A stretch of 64,000 nt of DNA from Methyloligella sp. (GTDB lineage: Bacteria > Pseudomonadota > Alphaproteobacteria > Rhizobiales > HXMU1428-3): the NCBI GenBank assembly GCA_021604645.1, contig BQJJ01000003.1:240551-304550 (forward strand). Direction: 5' to 3'. Shown here piece by piece: positions 53,522-62,455 of this stretch (position 1 is the first letter of the stretch; each line of letters begins with the position of its first letter). The position numbers and the translations under genes are program-made. The notes under the pieces are model-generated. The model was not told where the DNA came from and did no database searches. It was given only the letters and a program-made list of their open reading frames with translations.

Positions 53522-56500
53522 TTATCCTCACTCTCATCTTCGGCACCCCATTCTTGCACGCGGGCCAGGTGAGCGTAATCATCATATTCATATTGGCCTT
53601 TAAAATCGTGACGGCGCAGGGCTTTATAAGGCGTCTCGACTTTATCAAATTTGGCAACCAAGTTTTCTAGTTGTTTGAGAGATTGCTCTATAAGCTCGCC
53701 CATCTGATCCCCATCGATAGTGGTCTCTATACCAGCAGGGCTTCCGCCTTTTGCGGCAATGTAAGAAAGGGCTGTGACTTCACCTTTATTTAGCCCCTTG
53801 AAACCGGCTTCTTGTTGAATGGCGGCTTCTAATGGCAATTGCGGGCTGAACAATGCTTTGACTTTTGCCGGGCTCGGCACTGTTCCTGTTTTATAGTCAT
53901 AAATATGAAAGCTGCCATTTTTTGCTTCGTCGATGCGATCAGCTCGTGCTGTCAGATAGAAAGGACCAGCTGGGGCTTTGACTTCCAAGCGCCCGCTTAA
54001 TTCTGTATGGCATTGTTTCAATTCATCACGCCTTGCTGGTTCTGTTTCTGCGAACCATTTGGTAAAACGCTCGAACCTTGGCTGCCAGAAGGTGCCGATT
54101 TGTGGGTGATTGGCGATTTCTTTCATTAGCTCGGCTGAAATTTCTGCCAACTCTTGCTCGCTGTTTTGCGGTAATGATTTTGGATAACGCTCAGTGAAAA
54201 TCTGCATTGCTTTGTGAATGATTTGACCGCGCATAGCTGCATTTGGCGGGGCGCCTAGAGGGTCTAACGGAGTGAGCTTTAAAATTGACCTAGCAAAGAT
54301 GCTATAAGGGTTGGCGATCCAATCTTCAATGCGGGTAACACTTAGCTGACGCGGCCGTGCTTTCACAGGAGGTTTCGGTGCTGGGCTTTTAATTTTGGGC
54401 GCTGGTTCGACTTTATCTCTCAGAGCTGCCCATTGATCAAATGGCTCATCTGTTTTTGGTTCTAGTAGTTCACTTGCTTCTAGCCCATCTAACAGCGCAG
54501 ACATGCGCATGATCCATCTCGACGGTACTGTCTGTACGCCATCTGTTTTAGAGGCTCTTGTTAGATATACTTCTTTGGCGCAAAGAAGGGAGGCAAAGTC
54601 GTGAGCGCCATAGCCAATATGTTGTTCTGGAGCTGGCAAACCTAACTCTTGGCACATAGGGCGGGATAGCCATGGGTTAGCGTTAGCTGTGTTTGGCCAG
54701 GTGCCTTCGTTAAGTCCGCCTAAGATGACCACATCTGTTTGTTGCAAACGCGCTTCAAAAGGCCCCCAAATAAAAATTCTAGGATGAACTGGTGTGAGTG
54801 GGCGAACTGTTTCTCCAGCGATCAAGCTTCGATAAAACTCAGGGTAATCTCTTGCCTTAAGACTAGGCGAGACATTTTTAATCGAGATGATTTCAGCACA
54901 TAATTTGGCTAACTGCTCACCAGCGGCGCCAACCCATAATTGACTGCCAATTTCCTGCTCTTGTACTTGATCTGTTTTTGGGTCTTGCTCTTCTTCCGAG
55001 GCTTGAATTGCTTCAGAACTTTCTCGCTCTTCAAAACTCTCGGCTAAATGTTCGGCTGTATAGATGTGGGCATCTAAAAAACTTTGGAGGTTATGATCTT
55101 TGGCAGATTTGAAAAGTTCTGCTAATGGTGCAAACGCTTTTTCTAAACGCTCTAACAATTGCTCAGCTAGCGCCCACTCTTCTTCCTTTAAACGTTTTAT
55201 TGCTGGATGCAGATGAACATCTGCTTGCTTGCCATTTTCCTCATCACCGTCTCCTGCGCAGCACTGAGTTTTGATGGTCTCAAAAGTTTTTCTCAAACCT
55301 TCCAGGCCTCGTCCCATCCAGGCTTGTCTAAGCGCTGAAATTTCAAGCGCTCTCGCTGCCAAGCGGCTGTCACCGCGTTCAAAGCCAAGACGTGTAAGGG
55401 GATGCTTTAACAATGCTAAGAGGAATGCCGGTTCAAAGCCTGAATTTTGACATTGAATGATGCTGTCAAAAAATGCGCCCGGCATTGTTTTCGCTAGTGG
55501 GCGACCTCCTGAATCGTCGACCTTAATGCCCCATTCTTCCAAACGAACAGCTACCCGTCTTGCTATCAGTCTATCTGGTGTCACGAGGGCGGCTGTTTGA
55601 TTTTTACTCTCAGCTGTTCGGCGCAAAATAAGAGAGACCATCTCTGCTTCTTCTTGTCCATCACGAGCAAGATTGAGAGAGATGTTCTCAAAGCCAGCTT
55701 TCAAACTCTCTTTTTCTTCGGGTGCCGTTTCATACAGTTTTATATAGTCTTGCCATTGCTCTGTTGAGCTTGAGGGACGAAGAGCTTCACTTACAAATTT
55801 AGCCAGAGCTGCTTCACTTGAAGACGTCTCAGTTCCTTCAACCGCTTTGACGTTTGACCTCGGCTCTCCAATATCGGCACATAATTTGGATAACCCAAAT
55901 TGAGGATGTTCAGGATGATAGGGCACCAGATTTTTAAACGCCAGATCATCTAAATCCTGATCAAGACCAGGGAGGACGATTAAACCATTTTCTAAGTTCG
56001 CCACCGCTTTCATTAATCTGGCGGCTGCAGGAACACTACCCGTTGAGCCAGCGATGATGATTGGGTTTTCTGGCTTTGTTTGCTCTAAGCGCTCAGTTTC
56101 TTTATTCAGCATAATATTGCGTCTTGAGGCTTGGCTAAGTTGGTCTGTGGCTTTTAAATAATCTGGCCAGACTTTAGTGATGATGGTTAGGAAATCCAGA
56201 GTATGTTGCCAATGTTCTGAGAACTGGTCTGGCACCAGGTTTTCCAAGTTTGAAAGGTCGACCTCTTCAGTCTCTGCGTTATCAATGAGTTTGGCAAGTT
56301 CATGTGCCATGAGTGAAGCTTGGGCTGGTTTGATTTGACCTTCTACTTGTTCTTTAGCCAGGTGGGGTTCTGGGGCTAGTTCAGGGTTTTTCCGCCAGCT
56401 TAGAATGGCTTGTGTTAAAATGAGGTGCCGCTCGAGACTGGAGACAGCCGGCTTCATATCTATTAGGCTTTGGTCCGGGCCATTGCCTGTAAAACCACTG

Positions 56501-56772
56501 CTTAGCGCTTCATAGATCAAGCCTTCATCATCATCTCCATCTCCTAATGGCCGGATGGTTGGTAGAATAATGGCTTTGCTGTTTGACAATCTTAAAAAGG
56601 CTTCACCACAAACTCTACAGGCGCGCCGAGTTGGGAGTAAAAGGGTGATATTGGCTAACTCTTCAACTTTTGGCGCTTGTCCTTTTTGAAAAGGGAGTGA
56701 CCCTTCTAAAATGGCCGACACAAGACTATCTAGAAACGGTGCTGTTGAAGGGATATGGACAATATTTGTCAT
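53518..56772 (-). CDS. addB: Double-strand break repair protein AddB
   Basis: A 1084-residue AddB of the alphaproteobacterial type. LLPTRRACRVCGEAFL at the N-terminus takes the place of a Walker A, ADIGE...-type helicase-like core in the middle (VVILGGLNEGTWP), and a C-terminal nuclease with HIYDYKTGTVPSP followed by LFSPQLPLEAAI. The overlap with addA shows translational coupling. Upstream lies murU. Confidence 0.95.
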   Translation of the reverse strand: MTNIVHIPSTAPFLDSLVSAILEGSLPFQKGQAPKVEELANITLLLPTRRACRVCGEAFLRLSNSKAIILPTIRPLGDGDDDEGLIYEALSSGFTGNGPDQSLIDMKPAVSSLERHLILTQAILSWRKNPELAPEPHLAKEQVEGQIKPAQASLMAHELAKLIDNAETEEVDLSNLENLVPDQFSEHWQHTLDFLTIITKVWPDYLKATDQLSQASRRNIMLNKETERLEQTKPENPIIIAGSTGSVPAAARLMKAVANLENGLIVLPGLDQDLDDLAFKNLVPYHPEHPQFGLSKLCADIGEPRSNVKAVEGTETSSSEAALAKFVSEALRPSSSTEQWQDYIKLYETAPEEKESLKAGFENISLNLARDGQEEAEMVSLILRRTAESKNQTAALVTPDRLIARRVAVRLEEWGIKVDDSGGRPLAKTMPGAFFDSIIQCQNSGFEPAFLLALLKHPLTRLGFERGDSRLAARALEISALRQAWMGRGLEGLRKTFETIKTQCCAGDGDEENGKQADVHLHPAIKRLKEEEWALAEQLLERLEKAFAPLAELFKSAKDHNLQSFLDAHIYTAEHLAESFEERESSEAIQASEEEQDPKTDQVQEQEIGSQLWVGAAGEQLAKLCAEIISIKNVSPSLKARDYPEFYRSLIAGETVRPLTPVHPRIFIWGPFEARLQQTDVVILGGLNEGTWPNTANANPWLSRPMCQELGLPAPEQHIGYGAHDFASLLCAKEVYLTRASKTDGVQTVPSRWIMRMSALLDGLEASELLEPKTDEPFDQWAALRDKVEPAPKIKSPAPKPPVKARPRQLSVTRIEDWIANPYSIFARSILKLTPLDPLGAPPNAAMRGQIIHKAMQIFTERYPKSLPQNSEQELAEISAELMKEIANHPQIGTFWQPRFERFTKWFAETEPARRDELKQCHTELSGRLEVKAPAGPFYLTARADRIDEAKNGSFHIYDYKTGTVPSPAKVKALFSPQLPLEAAIQQEAGFKGLNKGEVTALSYIAAKGGSPAGIETTIDGDQMGELIEQSLKQLENLVAKFDKVETPYKALRRHDFKGQYEYDDYAHLARVQEWGAEDESEDK

Positions 56773-56820
56773 TCTAAATGCGACCCTTTTTTGAATGTGC
56801 GCTCAGATGGCTTTTTTGTA

Positions 56821-56848
56821 TTTCAGATGCACACCAAGCATCCGCGCT
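56821..56848 (+). repeat. Hairpin repeat, family A, diverged copy at the murU end
   Basis: TTCAGATGC-ACACCAA-GCATCCGCGCT keeps the GATGC/GCATC pairing and the CGCGCT end of family A. It lies between addB and murU and touches the murU stop. Confidence 0.55.
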
Positions 56849-57575
56849 ATAATGTTGGTTCAGCTTGGCGAATGCAATCCTCTGCATCACTTAAGGCTTC
56901 AGTTGTCCCCACATGCATCCAAATACCCCGATGTTTGATACCATAGACACGGTTTTGGGCGATTGAAGCGTCCCAGAGTTTATTCAATGAAAAAGAACCC
57001 TCTGGGCTTTTCTTAAAAAGGTTTTTAGTCGCGATACTTGCGCCAATGAATACATGGTCTGACGTTACATCACTTGGTTTTCGGCTGATTAACCCTTCAT
57101 TACTTAGAAGGAAATCTCCATTACCATCATAGCCAAGGGATGTGTTTTTATTGGCAAGGCAAAGTAGATTGTCCATTTTTTGTGGGTCAAATTTTTTGAC
57201 CAATTCAGCCAGATTATCATGTCCATTTTCAACCCAGACTGAATCTGAATTGTGAATGAAAAACGGCTCATCACCAAAGTGTGGTAACGCTTTATAAACA
57301 CCGCCACCGGTATCGAGTAATTCATCCCTTTCATCTGAGATGATGAGCTCAACATCATTTCTTTGGCGCAAGTGAGTTTCTAGGACGTCAGCTAAATAAT
57401 GGACATTGACGACAATTTTTTTCACACCGACTGAGGCCAAGCGATCAATAACATGATCAATCAGTGGTTTACCTGCGAGTTGTACCATTGGTTTGGGAAT
57501 TGTATCCGTCAGCGGGCGCATGCGCGAACCAAAGCCTGCCCCTAGAATAAATGCTTGATCAACCATGTCCCTCAT
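56847..57575 (-). CDS. murU: Nucleotidyltransferase, probable MurNAc-1-phosphate uridylyltransferase
   Basis: 242 residues with the sugar nucleotidyltransferase motif AFILGAGFGSRMRPLTDTIPKPM, LIDHVIDRLASVG and FFIHNSDSVWV. MurU makes UDP-MurNAc during peptidoglycan recycling and pairs with AmgK, whose domain is encoded just upstream. An ATG at 57566 (MVDQAF) is an alternative start. The specific substrate assignment rests on this pairing. Confidence 0.85.
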   Translation of the reverse strand: MRDMVDQAFILGAGFGSRMRPLTDTIPKPMVQLAGKPLIDHVIDRLASVGVKKIVVNVHYLADVLETHLRQRNDVELIISDERDELLDTGGGVYKALPHFGDEPFFIHNSDSVWVENGHDNLAELVKKFDPQKMDNLLCLANKNTSLGYDGNGDFLLSNEGLISRKPSDVTSDHVFIGASIATKNLFKKSPEGSFSLNKLWDASIAQNRVYGIKHRGIWMHVGTTEALSDAEDCIRQAEPTL

Positions 57576-57583
57576 CTCTTTTT

Positions 57584-57713
57584 AGTGCTCCTTCAGGTTG
57601 CCCACTAGCAACCGTCGCGTAGTGCTCCTTCAGGTTGCCCACTAGCAACCGTCGCGTTAGTGCTCCTTCAGGTTGCCCACTAGCAACCGTCGCGTTAGTG
57701 CTCCTTCAGGTTG
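57584..57713 (+). repeat. Tandem hairpin repeats, family A (3.5 copies)
   Basis: Units of 37-38 bases at 57584, 57621 and 57659, and a truncated fourth at 57697. Each has GTGCTCCTTCAGGTTGC, then the arm GCAACC and CGTCGCGT. The near-identical units show recent tandem amplification between murU and tsaE. Confidence 0.9.
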
Positions 57714-57721
57714 ATGTTTTT

Positions 57722-57840
57722 TTGTGCTTCAGATGCCCACAAAGCATCTGCACAAACAACCGTAACGACATCTGCATAACTGTCTTTCAAATACCATTTT
57801 TGAATGGCTTTAGGTTATCTACTAGTTGCCAACCTAGCAC
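57722..57840 (+). repeat. Hairpin repeats, family A, diverged copies
   Basis: CAGATGC-CCACAAA-GCATCTG at 57730-57750 uses a different stem from the adjacent GGTTGC units but keeps full pairing. A decayed AGGTT...AACCT copy lies at about 57812-57834. Confidence 0.6.
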
Positions 57841-57848
57841 CCGCAAAA

Positions 57849-59423
57849 TTAACCGATCATACTGAGATCTTCTTCAGATTTGATGCGTAACTCTTCTGGA
57901 AAATTTGTTTCGTACCAGTTGAATATGTCAATCAGATGTGGGTGTTTTAAATTGCGCTCTAGATAATCCCAGATGCGTGGGATGTGAGCCAGATAATGTT
58001 TTTTGCCATCTCTTACAGCTAGCCTCACGAAAATTCCGAGCAATTTACTGGCGCGTTGTGCCCCGAGAATGGCGTAGGCCTGCAAAAAATCGTCCTTGTC
58101 AAATGATGGGTCTAACTGCGCAGCTTGTTTAAGATACCGGGACAAAAGGTGCTGTTCGACTGCTTCGGGTACTGTTATGCGAGCATCCTGACAAAGAGAG
58201 ACAACATCATAAGCAGCGTGACCAATGACTGCATCTTGAAAATCGATAATGCCAAGAGACTTTGCTCCACTTTGCTTGGGCAGATGCATCAAGTTCGGAG
58301 AGTGGAAATCCCTCAATACCCAGTGGTGGTTATTCGGCCTTAAATCATTGAAGAGCTTTACCCAAAGATTTTGATAATCTTGGCTCTCGGCGCTAGAGAT
58401 TTTAGTGTTTTTTAGCTTTGGCCAATACCAATCTATGACCAGCTCTGCTTCTATAGATAAGGCCTCATTTGAATAGTGTGGCAGCTCATAAACGCTTTCA
58501 CCAACTTGCATTGGATTTGGTTTGTGACTGCGCAGTTCGCATAAAATATCTATCGCAGTCTCATATAACTTTTGTTGATCAGCATTTTGCTCCGTGATCA
58601 TATGATACAGCTGGTTGTCACCGAGATCATTGATCAGTAGCAAACCGTCTTCAATATTAAATTTATGAACCTTTGGCGCCGATAGCCCTGCTTCAATGAG
58701 CGCGTTGGAGACAGCGACAAAGCTTGTCATATCTTCGGCTAAATGAGCGATTTGACTATAGGGTTTTCCATCTCTGATTGGAGGACCATCTGGTTGTGGC
58801 GGGGCGTTCATCAAGAGTGCATCATCTGCCGCTTCTTTCAAGCGAATGTAAGACCTGGAGGATGCGTCTCCTTGTAAAAATTGCCACTGGGCTTGTCGCC
58901 ATTCGGTTGCTTCAAGGAATGTGCTTATTTTAAAAAAACGCTCGCATTTTTCTTTTTGTTTTCCGAAACCGGTTATTTTTATGAGGCGATAATCTTCTCT
59001 TTCCTCATCAGTCATAGATTCTTCTAAAGAGATTTCAAAACGATCATTTATCTTATGATTTGAGCCCAGCTGTTCGGGCCACTCAATGAGTGTTATGTGA
59101 TTTTCTAACTCATCATAGAGGCCAAGCTCTTCAACCTCACTGCTATCTGAAAGACGGTAGAGATCGTAATGCGAAATTTCAGCTCGAGAGGTTTTATAGG
59201 GAATGAGGATAGGAAATGTTGGACTTTGCACTTCAAGTTCTGGTGAATTTGCAATGGCTCTTATTAGTGCGCGAGCAAAAGTTGATTTACCAGCTCCCAG
59301 ATCACCTTTTAGAAACAGCGTGTCCCCTTTACTTAAAATGCAAGATAATTTTTCGGCAATGACTTCTAATTCAGCTCTATCCACCTTGAACTGGTTCGCT
59401 GATATTTCTTTGAATTGTTTCAC
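57849..59423 (-). CDS. Fused TsaE ATPase and AmgK-type phosphotransferase
   Basis: A 524-residue fusion. Residues 1 to about 165 are TsaE, the ATPase for tRNA threonylcarbamoyl-adenosine synthesis, with P-loop LKGDLGAGKSTFARAL and SPTFPI. From about 175 to the end is an aminoglycoside-phosphotransferase-like kinase with VLRDFHSPNLMH and LGIIDFQDAVIG; next to murU this should phosphorylate anomeric MurNAc/GlcNAc (AmgK). The fusion is well known in Alphaproteobacteria. GTG start, with GGAG six bases upstream. Confidence 0.93.
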   Translation of the reverse strand: MKQFKEISANQFKVDRAELEVIAEKLSCILSKGDTLFLKGDLGAGKSTFARALIRAIANSPELEVQSPTFPILIPYKTSRAEISHYDLYRLSDSSEVEELGLYDELENHITLIEWPEQLGSNHKINDRFEISLEESMTDEEREDYRLIKITGFGKQKEKCERFFKISTFLEATEWRQAQWQFLQGDASSRSYIRLKEAADDALLMNAPPQPDGPPIRDGKPYSQIAHLAEDMTSFVAVSNALIEAGLSAPKVHKFNIEDGLLLINDLGDNQLYHMITEQNADQQKLYETAIDILCELRSHKPNPMQVGESVYELPHYSNEALSIEAELVIDWYWPKLKNTKISSAESQDYQNLWVKLFNDLRPNNHHWVLRDFHSPNLMHLPKQSGAKSLGIIDFQDAVIGHAAYDVVSLCQDARITVPEAVEQHLLSRYLKQAAQLDPSFDKDDFLQAYAILGAQRASKLLGIFVRLAVRDGKKHYLAHIPRIWDYLERNLKHPHLIDIFNWYETNFPEELRIKSEEDLSMIG

Positions 59424-59459
59424 GCATTACTCCAAAAAATATTTATGCACTCAGAGGGG

Positions 59460-62030
59460 TTATGCGGCATTACTCTTCTTTTCGTCAAGAGCGCTCTTCT
59501 TATCTTCAATAGCTCTTTTATCACTTCCGGTCCCTATCTGTTTAACTGGAAGTGAAATTGTAATGGTTGTTCCCATACCTTCATGTGAACTTAAATTAAC
59601 AGTGCCACTATGAGCTTCAACCAAGCTTTTTACGATTGAAAGCCCAAGTCCAGCTCCTCGATGGTTTGAGCCACGAGACTTACTCTCGAAACGATCAAAC
59701 ACGGAGCTTTGCTCCGCTTCTGGTATGCCACAGCCACTGTCGATTACGGCAATTTCGATCTGATCTTTGCGTTTTTTAGCAGAGACACTGACCTTGGCAC
59801 CTTCATCAGAGAAACCAACAGCATTGCTTAACAAGTTGAACAACACCTGGCTGATGCGTTTGCTATCAACGTCAAAGTCGCCAATATTTTTTGGAAGGTC
59901 AATTTGCAGATCTACCTCTTCCTTATCATATTGTTTTTGCAAGCGTTCAGTTGCACTTTCAATGACATCTTTCACTTTCACAGTTTCAATATTCAAATCA
60001 AGACCACCAGCATCAATGGTTGCCAAGTCCAGAATATCGTCAACAATGGCAAGCAAGCTATCTGATGAATTGCGAATATCATTTAAATATTCGCTTTGTT
60101 TTTCATTTAGATCGCCGCTGGTTTTGGCGCTCATTAGTTCGCTAAATCCAATGATATTCGTTAGAGGTGATCTTAATTCATATGATACATGTGAAATAAA
60201 GGTGTTTTTAAGGTTATCAGCTGCGACCAAGGCTTCGTTGCGCTCACGCAGAACACGTTCCATACGGCGATGAACTGTTACATCACTATATGTTAGCAAT
60301 GTTGCTCCGTCTGGCAATGGAGAAGACGTATATTCAATAATCTTACCATCTGGCCTCGTTAGCTCGGCCGTTTGCCTGTCACGACGATCGCTAATTGAGG
60401 TCACCGCGCTATGAACATCATCCCAGGATGCATCATCTAGCAACGTTCGACATTTATAAATCACATCATCGATGTGAGGAATGTTTTTCAAAAACTCTTT
60501 GTCTAGGCCCCAGATCTTTGCAAAGGCCGGATTGAAGAGCCGGAGGCGACCATCGGTTGAAAACACTGCAACGCCTTCAGCAAGATTATCCAAAGTTTCT
60601 CTTTGGACACCTATTAATTCATTATAGCGGCTTTCCATTGCAAAGCGCTCTGTTACATCATCATATAAATGTGTGACACCGCCATCAGAGCGTTGTTCAC
60701 TCATGACCTGAATTGTGCGGCCATCTGGCAAGTGCCACCATTCTTCATGATTTTCTTGCGATTGATAGATTTTCAATTGCCCTTCGCGCCAGGCATTGTA
60801 ATCGGCTTCTTCCGGAAGGCGGCGCATTGAACTTAGCTTGTCTAGAATCTCACCTTCTTCTGGTCCTGTGTCCAACCAGTTTTGATCTAAGCCCCAAAGT
60901 TCAACATAGGCTTCATTGCAAAAAGTCAGTCTTTGATTGCCATTAAAAATAGCTGTGGCTGTTGCCACTCTATTTAAGGTTTTCGTATGGGCTTCAATGA
61001 GGTTTTCTAGCTGCCCTTCAGCGCTTTCAATAGCGCCCATATCAATTGCAAGGCCTGCGCTTCCTTCAACTAGCGGGATGGCAACCGCATCAAATGTGCG
61101 CTGTTCGCCAGCTACAATCGTATGAAAACGCTCTGAAAAACTTTGGTTGTTTTCTATTGTTTCTGCGACGGCTTTTCTCTGGCGTTGTTCGAGTAATTCT
61201 ATTTGCCGCGATTTAATATCATCCAGATTAACAGCACCGACATGGTCCATATATGATTTATTGACCCATGTTAGCTTGCCTGTTTCATCACGAAACCAAA
61301 CAGGCATAGGAAGCGCATTTAACAGTGAATGCTGAGCTTCAACAAGCTGAGTTAAGCTGCGGCGATGTTCGTAAATGTTTGCAATCTCGCTGGCGCTGCC
61401 AGCTATATTTCTCAATCTTAAAATTGGTGTGCCACCAGCTGAGCGCCCATCTGCTTCCAGATGATGCCCCGTGAGAGTTCTGATGGTTAAGGTAAAGGCA
61501 CTGCCATCACGAAAAAGCCCTTCAAGCTTGTTGCGCAATTCGATGGCAGAGGGTAACTCAAGCCATTGGTCAAAATATAGGGTTTCTGAAAAATGAAACG
61601 GAATGCCCGTATCTGTATCCAAGGTGTGAATGATCAGGTTTGGCTGACCTTTATCATCCCACAACATTAAAAGCTGAGGCTCCGCTTTTAACATTGCTTG
61701 TGCCAAATTCAGCTCTTGGCGGGTCTCATTGACATCTTTTTGTGCTCTTTCACGTTCTATTTGGGCTGATTTTTGAGTTTGAATGGCATAAAATGAAATG
61801 ACGGCTGAAAAGATTAAAGCACCTAAGCTTAAGATTACGGCTAAGAAATCCCAAGAGCTGAACAAAGGTGAACCTTCAAGGCCAGAAATTTGAGCAGCCC
61901 AAATGGCCAGACCAACAAAAGCAGTACTTACCACAATTAAAGGCAAAACATGCCCGAATTGCGGGAGAGCGCTCCCAAGATTGTGCACTTTGTTTTTTAT
62001 ATTATCTTTTGCTTGCATAAGGCCCTGCAT
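59460..62030 (-). CDS. divL: DivL-like PAS-containing histidine-kinase homologue with tyrosine at the phospho-site
   Basis: 856 residues. Two membrane helices near the N-terminus (about 27-46 and 57-80), several PAS-like domains (about 220-570), then a kinase core. The H-box reads SHVSYELRSPLTNIIGF: Tyr617 takes the place of the phosphorylated histidine, as in DivL. The ATPase domain keeps the N-box (LFNLLSNAVGFS), G1 (DSGCGIPE) and G2 (RGAGLGLSIVKSL). In Caulobacter DivL controls CckA and hence CtrA; here the same cell-cycle role is inferred. It lies between ahcY and the tsaE fusion. Confidence 0.88.
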   Translation of the reverse strand: MQGLMQAKDNIKNKVHNLGSALPQFGHVLPLIVVSTAFVGLAIWAAQISGLEGSPLFSSWDFLAVILSLGALIFSAVISFYAIQTQKSAQIERERAQKDVNETRQELNLAQAMLKAEPQLLMLWDDKGQPNLIIHTLDTDTGIPFHFSETLYFDQWLELPSAIELRNKLEGLFRDGSAFTLTIRTLTGHHLEADGRSAGGTPILRLRNIAGSASEIANIYEHRRSLTQLVEAQHSLLNALPMPVWFRDETGKLTWVNKSYMDHVGAVNLDDIKSRQIELLEQRQRKAVAETIENNQSFSERFHTIVAGEQRTFDAVAIPLVEGSAGLAIDMGAIESAEGQLENLIEAHTKTLNRVATATAIFNGNQRLTFCNEAYVELWGLDQNWLDTGPEEGEILDKLSSMRRLPEEADYNAWREGQLKIYQSQENHEEWWHLPDGRTIQVMSEQRSDGGVTHLYDDVTERFAMESRYNELIGVQRETLDNLAEGVAVFSTDGRLRLFNPAFAKIWGLDKEFLKNIPHIDDVIYKCRTLLDDASWDDVHSAVTSISDRRDRQTAELTRPDGKIIEYTSSPLPDGATLLTYSDVTVHRRMERVLRERNEALVAADNLKNTFISHVSYELRSPLTNIIGFSELMSAKTSGDLNEKQSEYLNDIRNSSDSLLAIVDDILDLATIDAGGLDLNIETVKVKDVIESATERLQKQYDKEEVDLQIDLPKNIGDFDVDSKRISQVLFNLLSNAVGFSDEGAKVSVSAKKRKDQIEIAVIDSGCGIPEAEQSSVFDRFESKSRGSNHRGAGLGLSIVKSLVEAHSGTVNLSSHEGMGTTITISLPVKQIGTGSDKRAIEDKKSALDEKKSNAA

Positions 62031-62130
62031 CAGCTTTTTTATTTAGCGAATCAATTAATAATTTACACGCTTAACAAGGCCACACTCAAATAAAGAGCAC
62101 TCTTTTCATTGGCTTACACACAGTAAGTTT

Positions 62131-62358
62131 TCTCTCATGGGCTATTTTTTCGCATCTGGCGCGAAAAGCCCACTTAAGCGCGATGCTAGGCACCAGATAG
62201 GCTCCCTATTATATAAAGGCACCGGGCACTTTTTGTGCTTCTGATACCCACTAAGCATCCGCACTGGTGTCATTTTATCTGTGCTTCAGGTTGCCCAAAA
62301 GCAACCGCACTGGCGCCATGCCCCTCATTCACAAGCAGGGTGAGCTCCTTCTTCGTAT
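62131..62358 (+). repeat. Modular hairpin repeat, family B copy 4, with an inserted family A hairpin
   Basis: Starts TCTCTCATGGGCTATT (diverged) and ends CTCCTTCTTCGTAT. Inside are GATGCTAGGCACC-type sequence and GGTTGC-CCAAAA-GCAACC (62289-62306). The longest copy at 228 bases, it fills most of the ahcY-divL gap. Confidence 0.65.
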
Positions 62359-62455
62359 GGAAAGATGGTATTTTTTAATATGAGGGGCTTGTATTTCTGG
62401 GCAGGAAACTGCTGTCGCAGGCTTCTTCTTGAAGACCTGCGACAGCTATATAGTC

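Noticed and set aside
57584-57713. CRISPR array
   Set aside because: Units are directly tandem with no unique spacers, and no cas gene is nearby.
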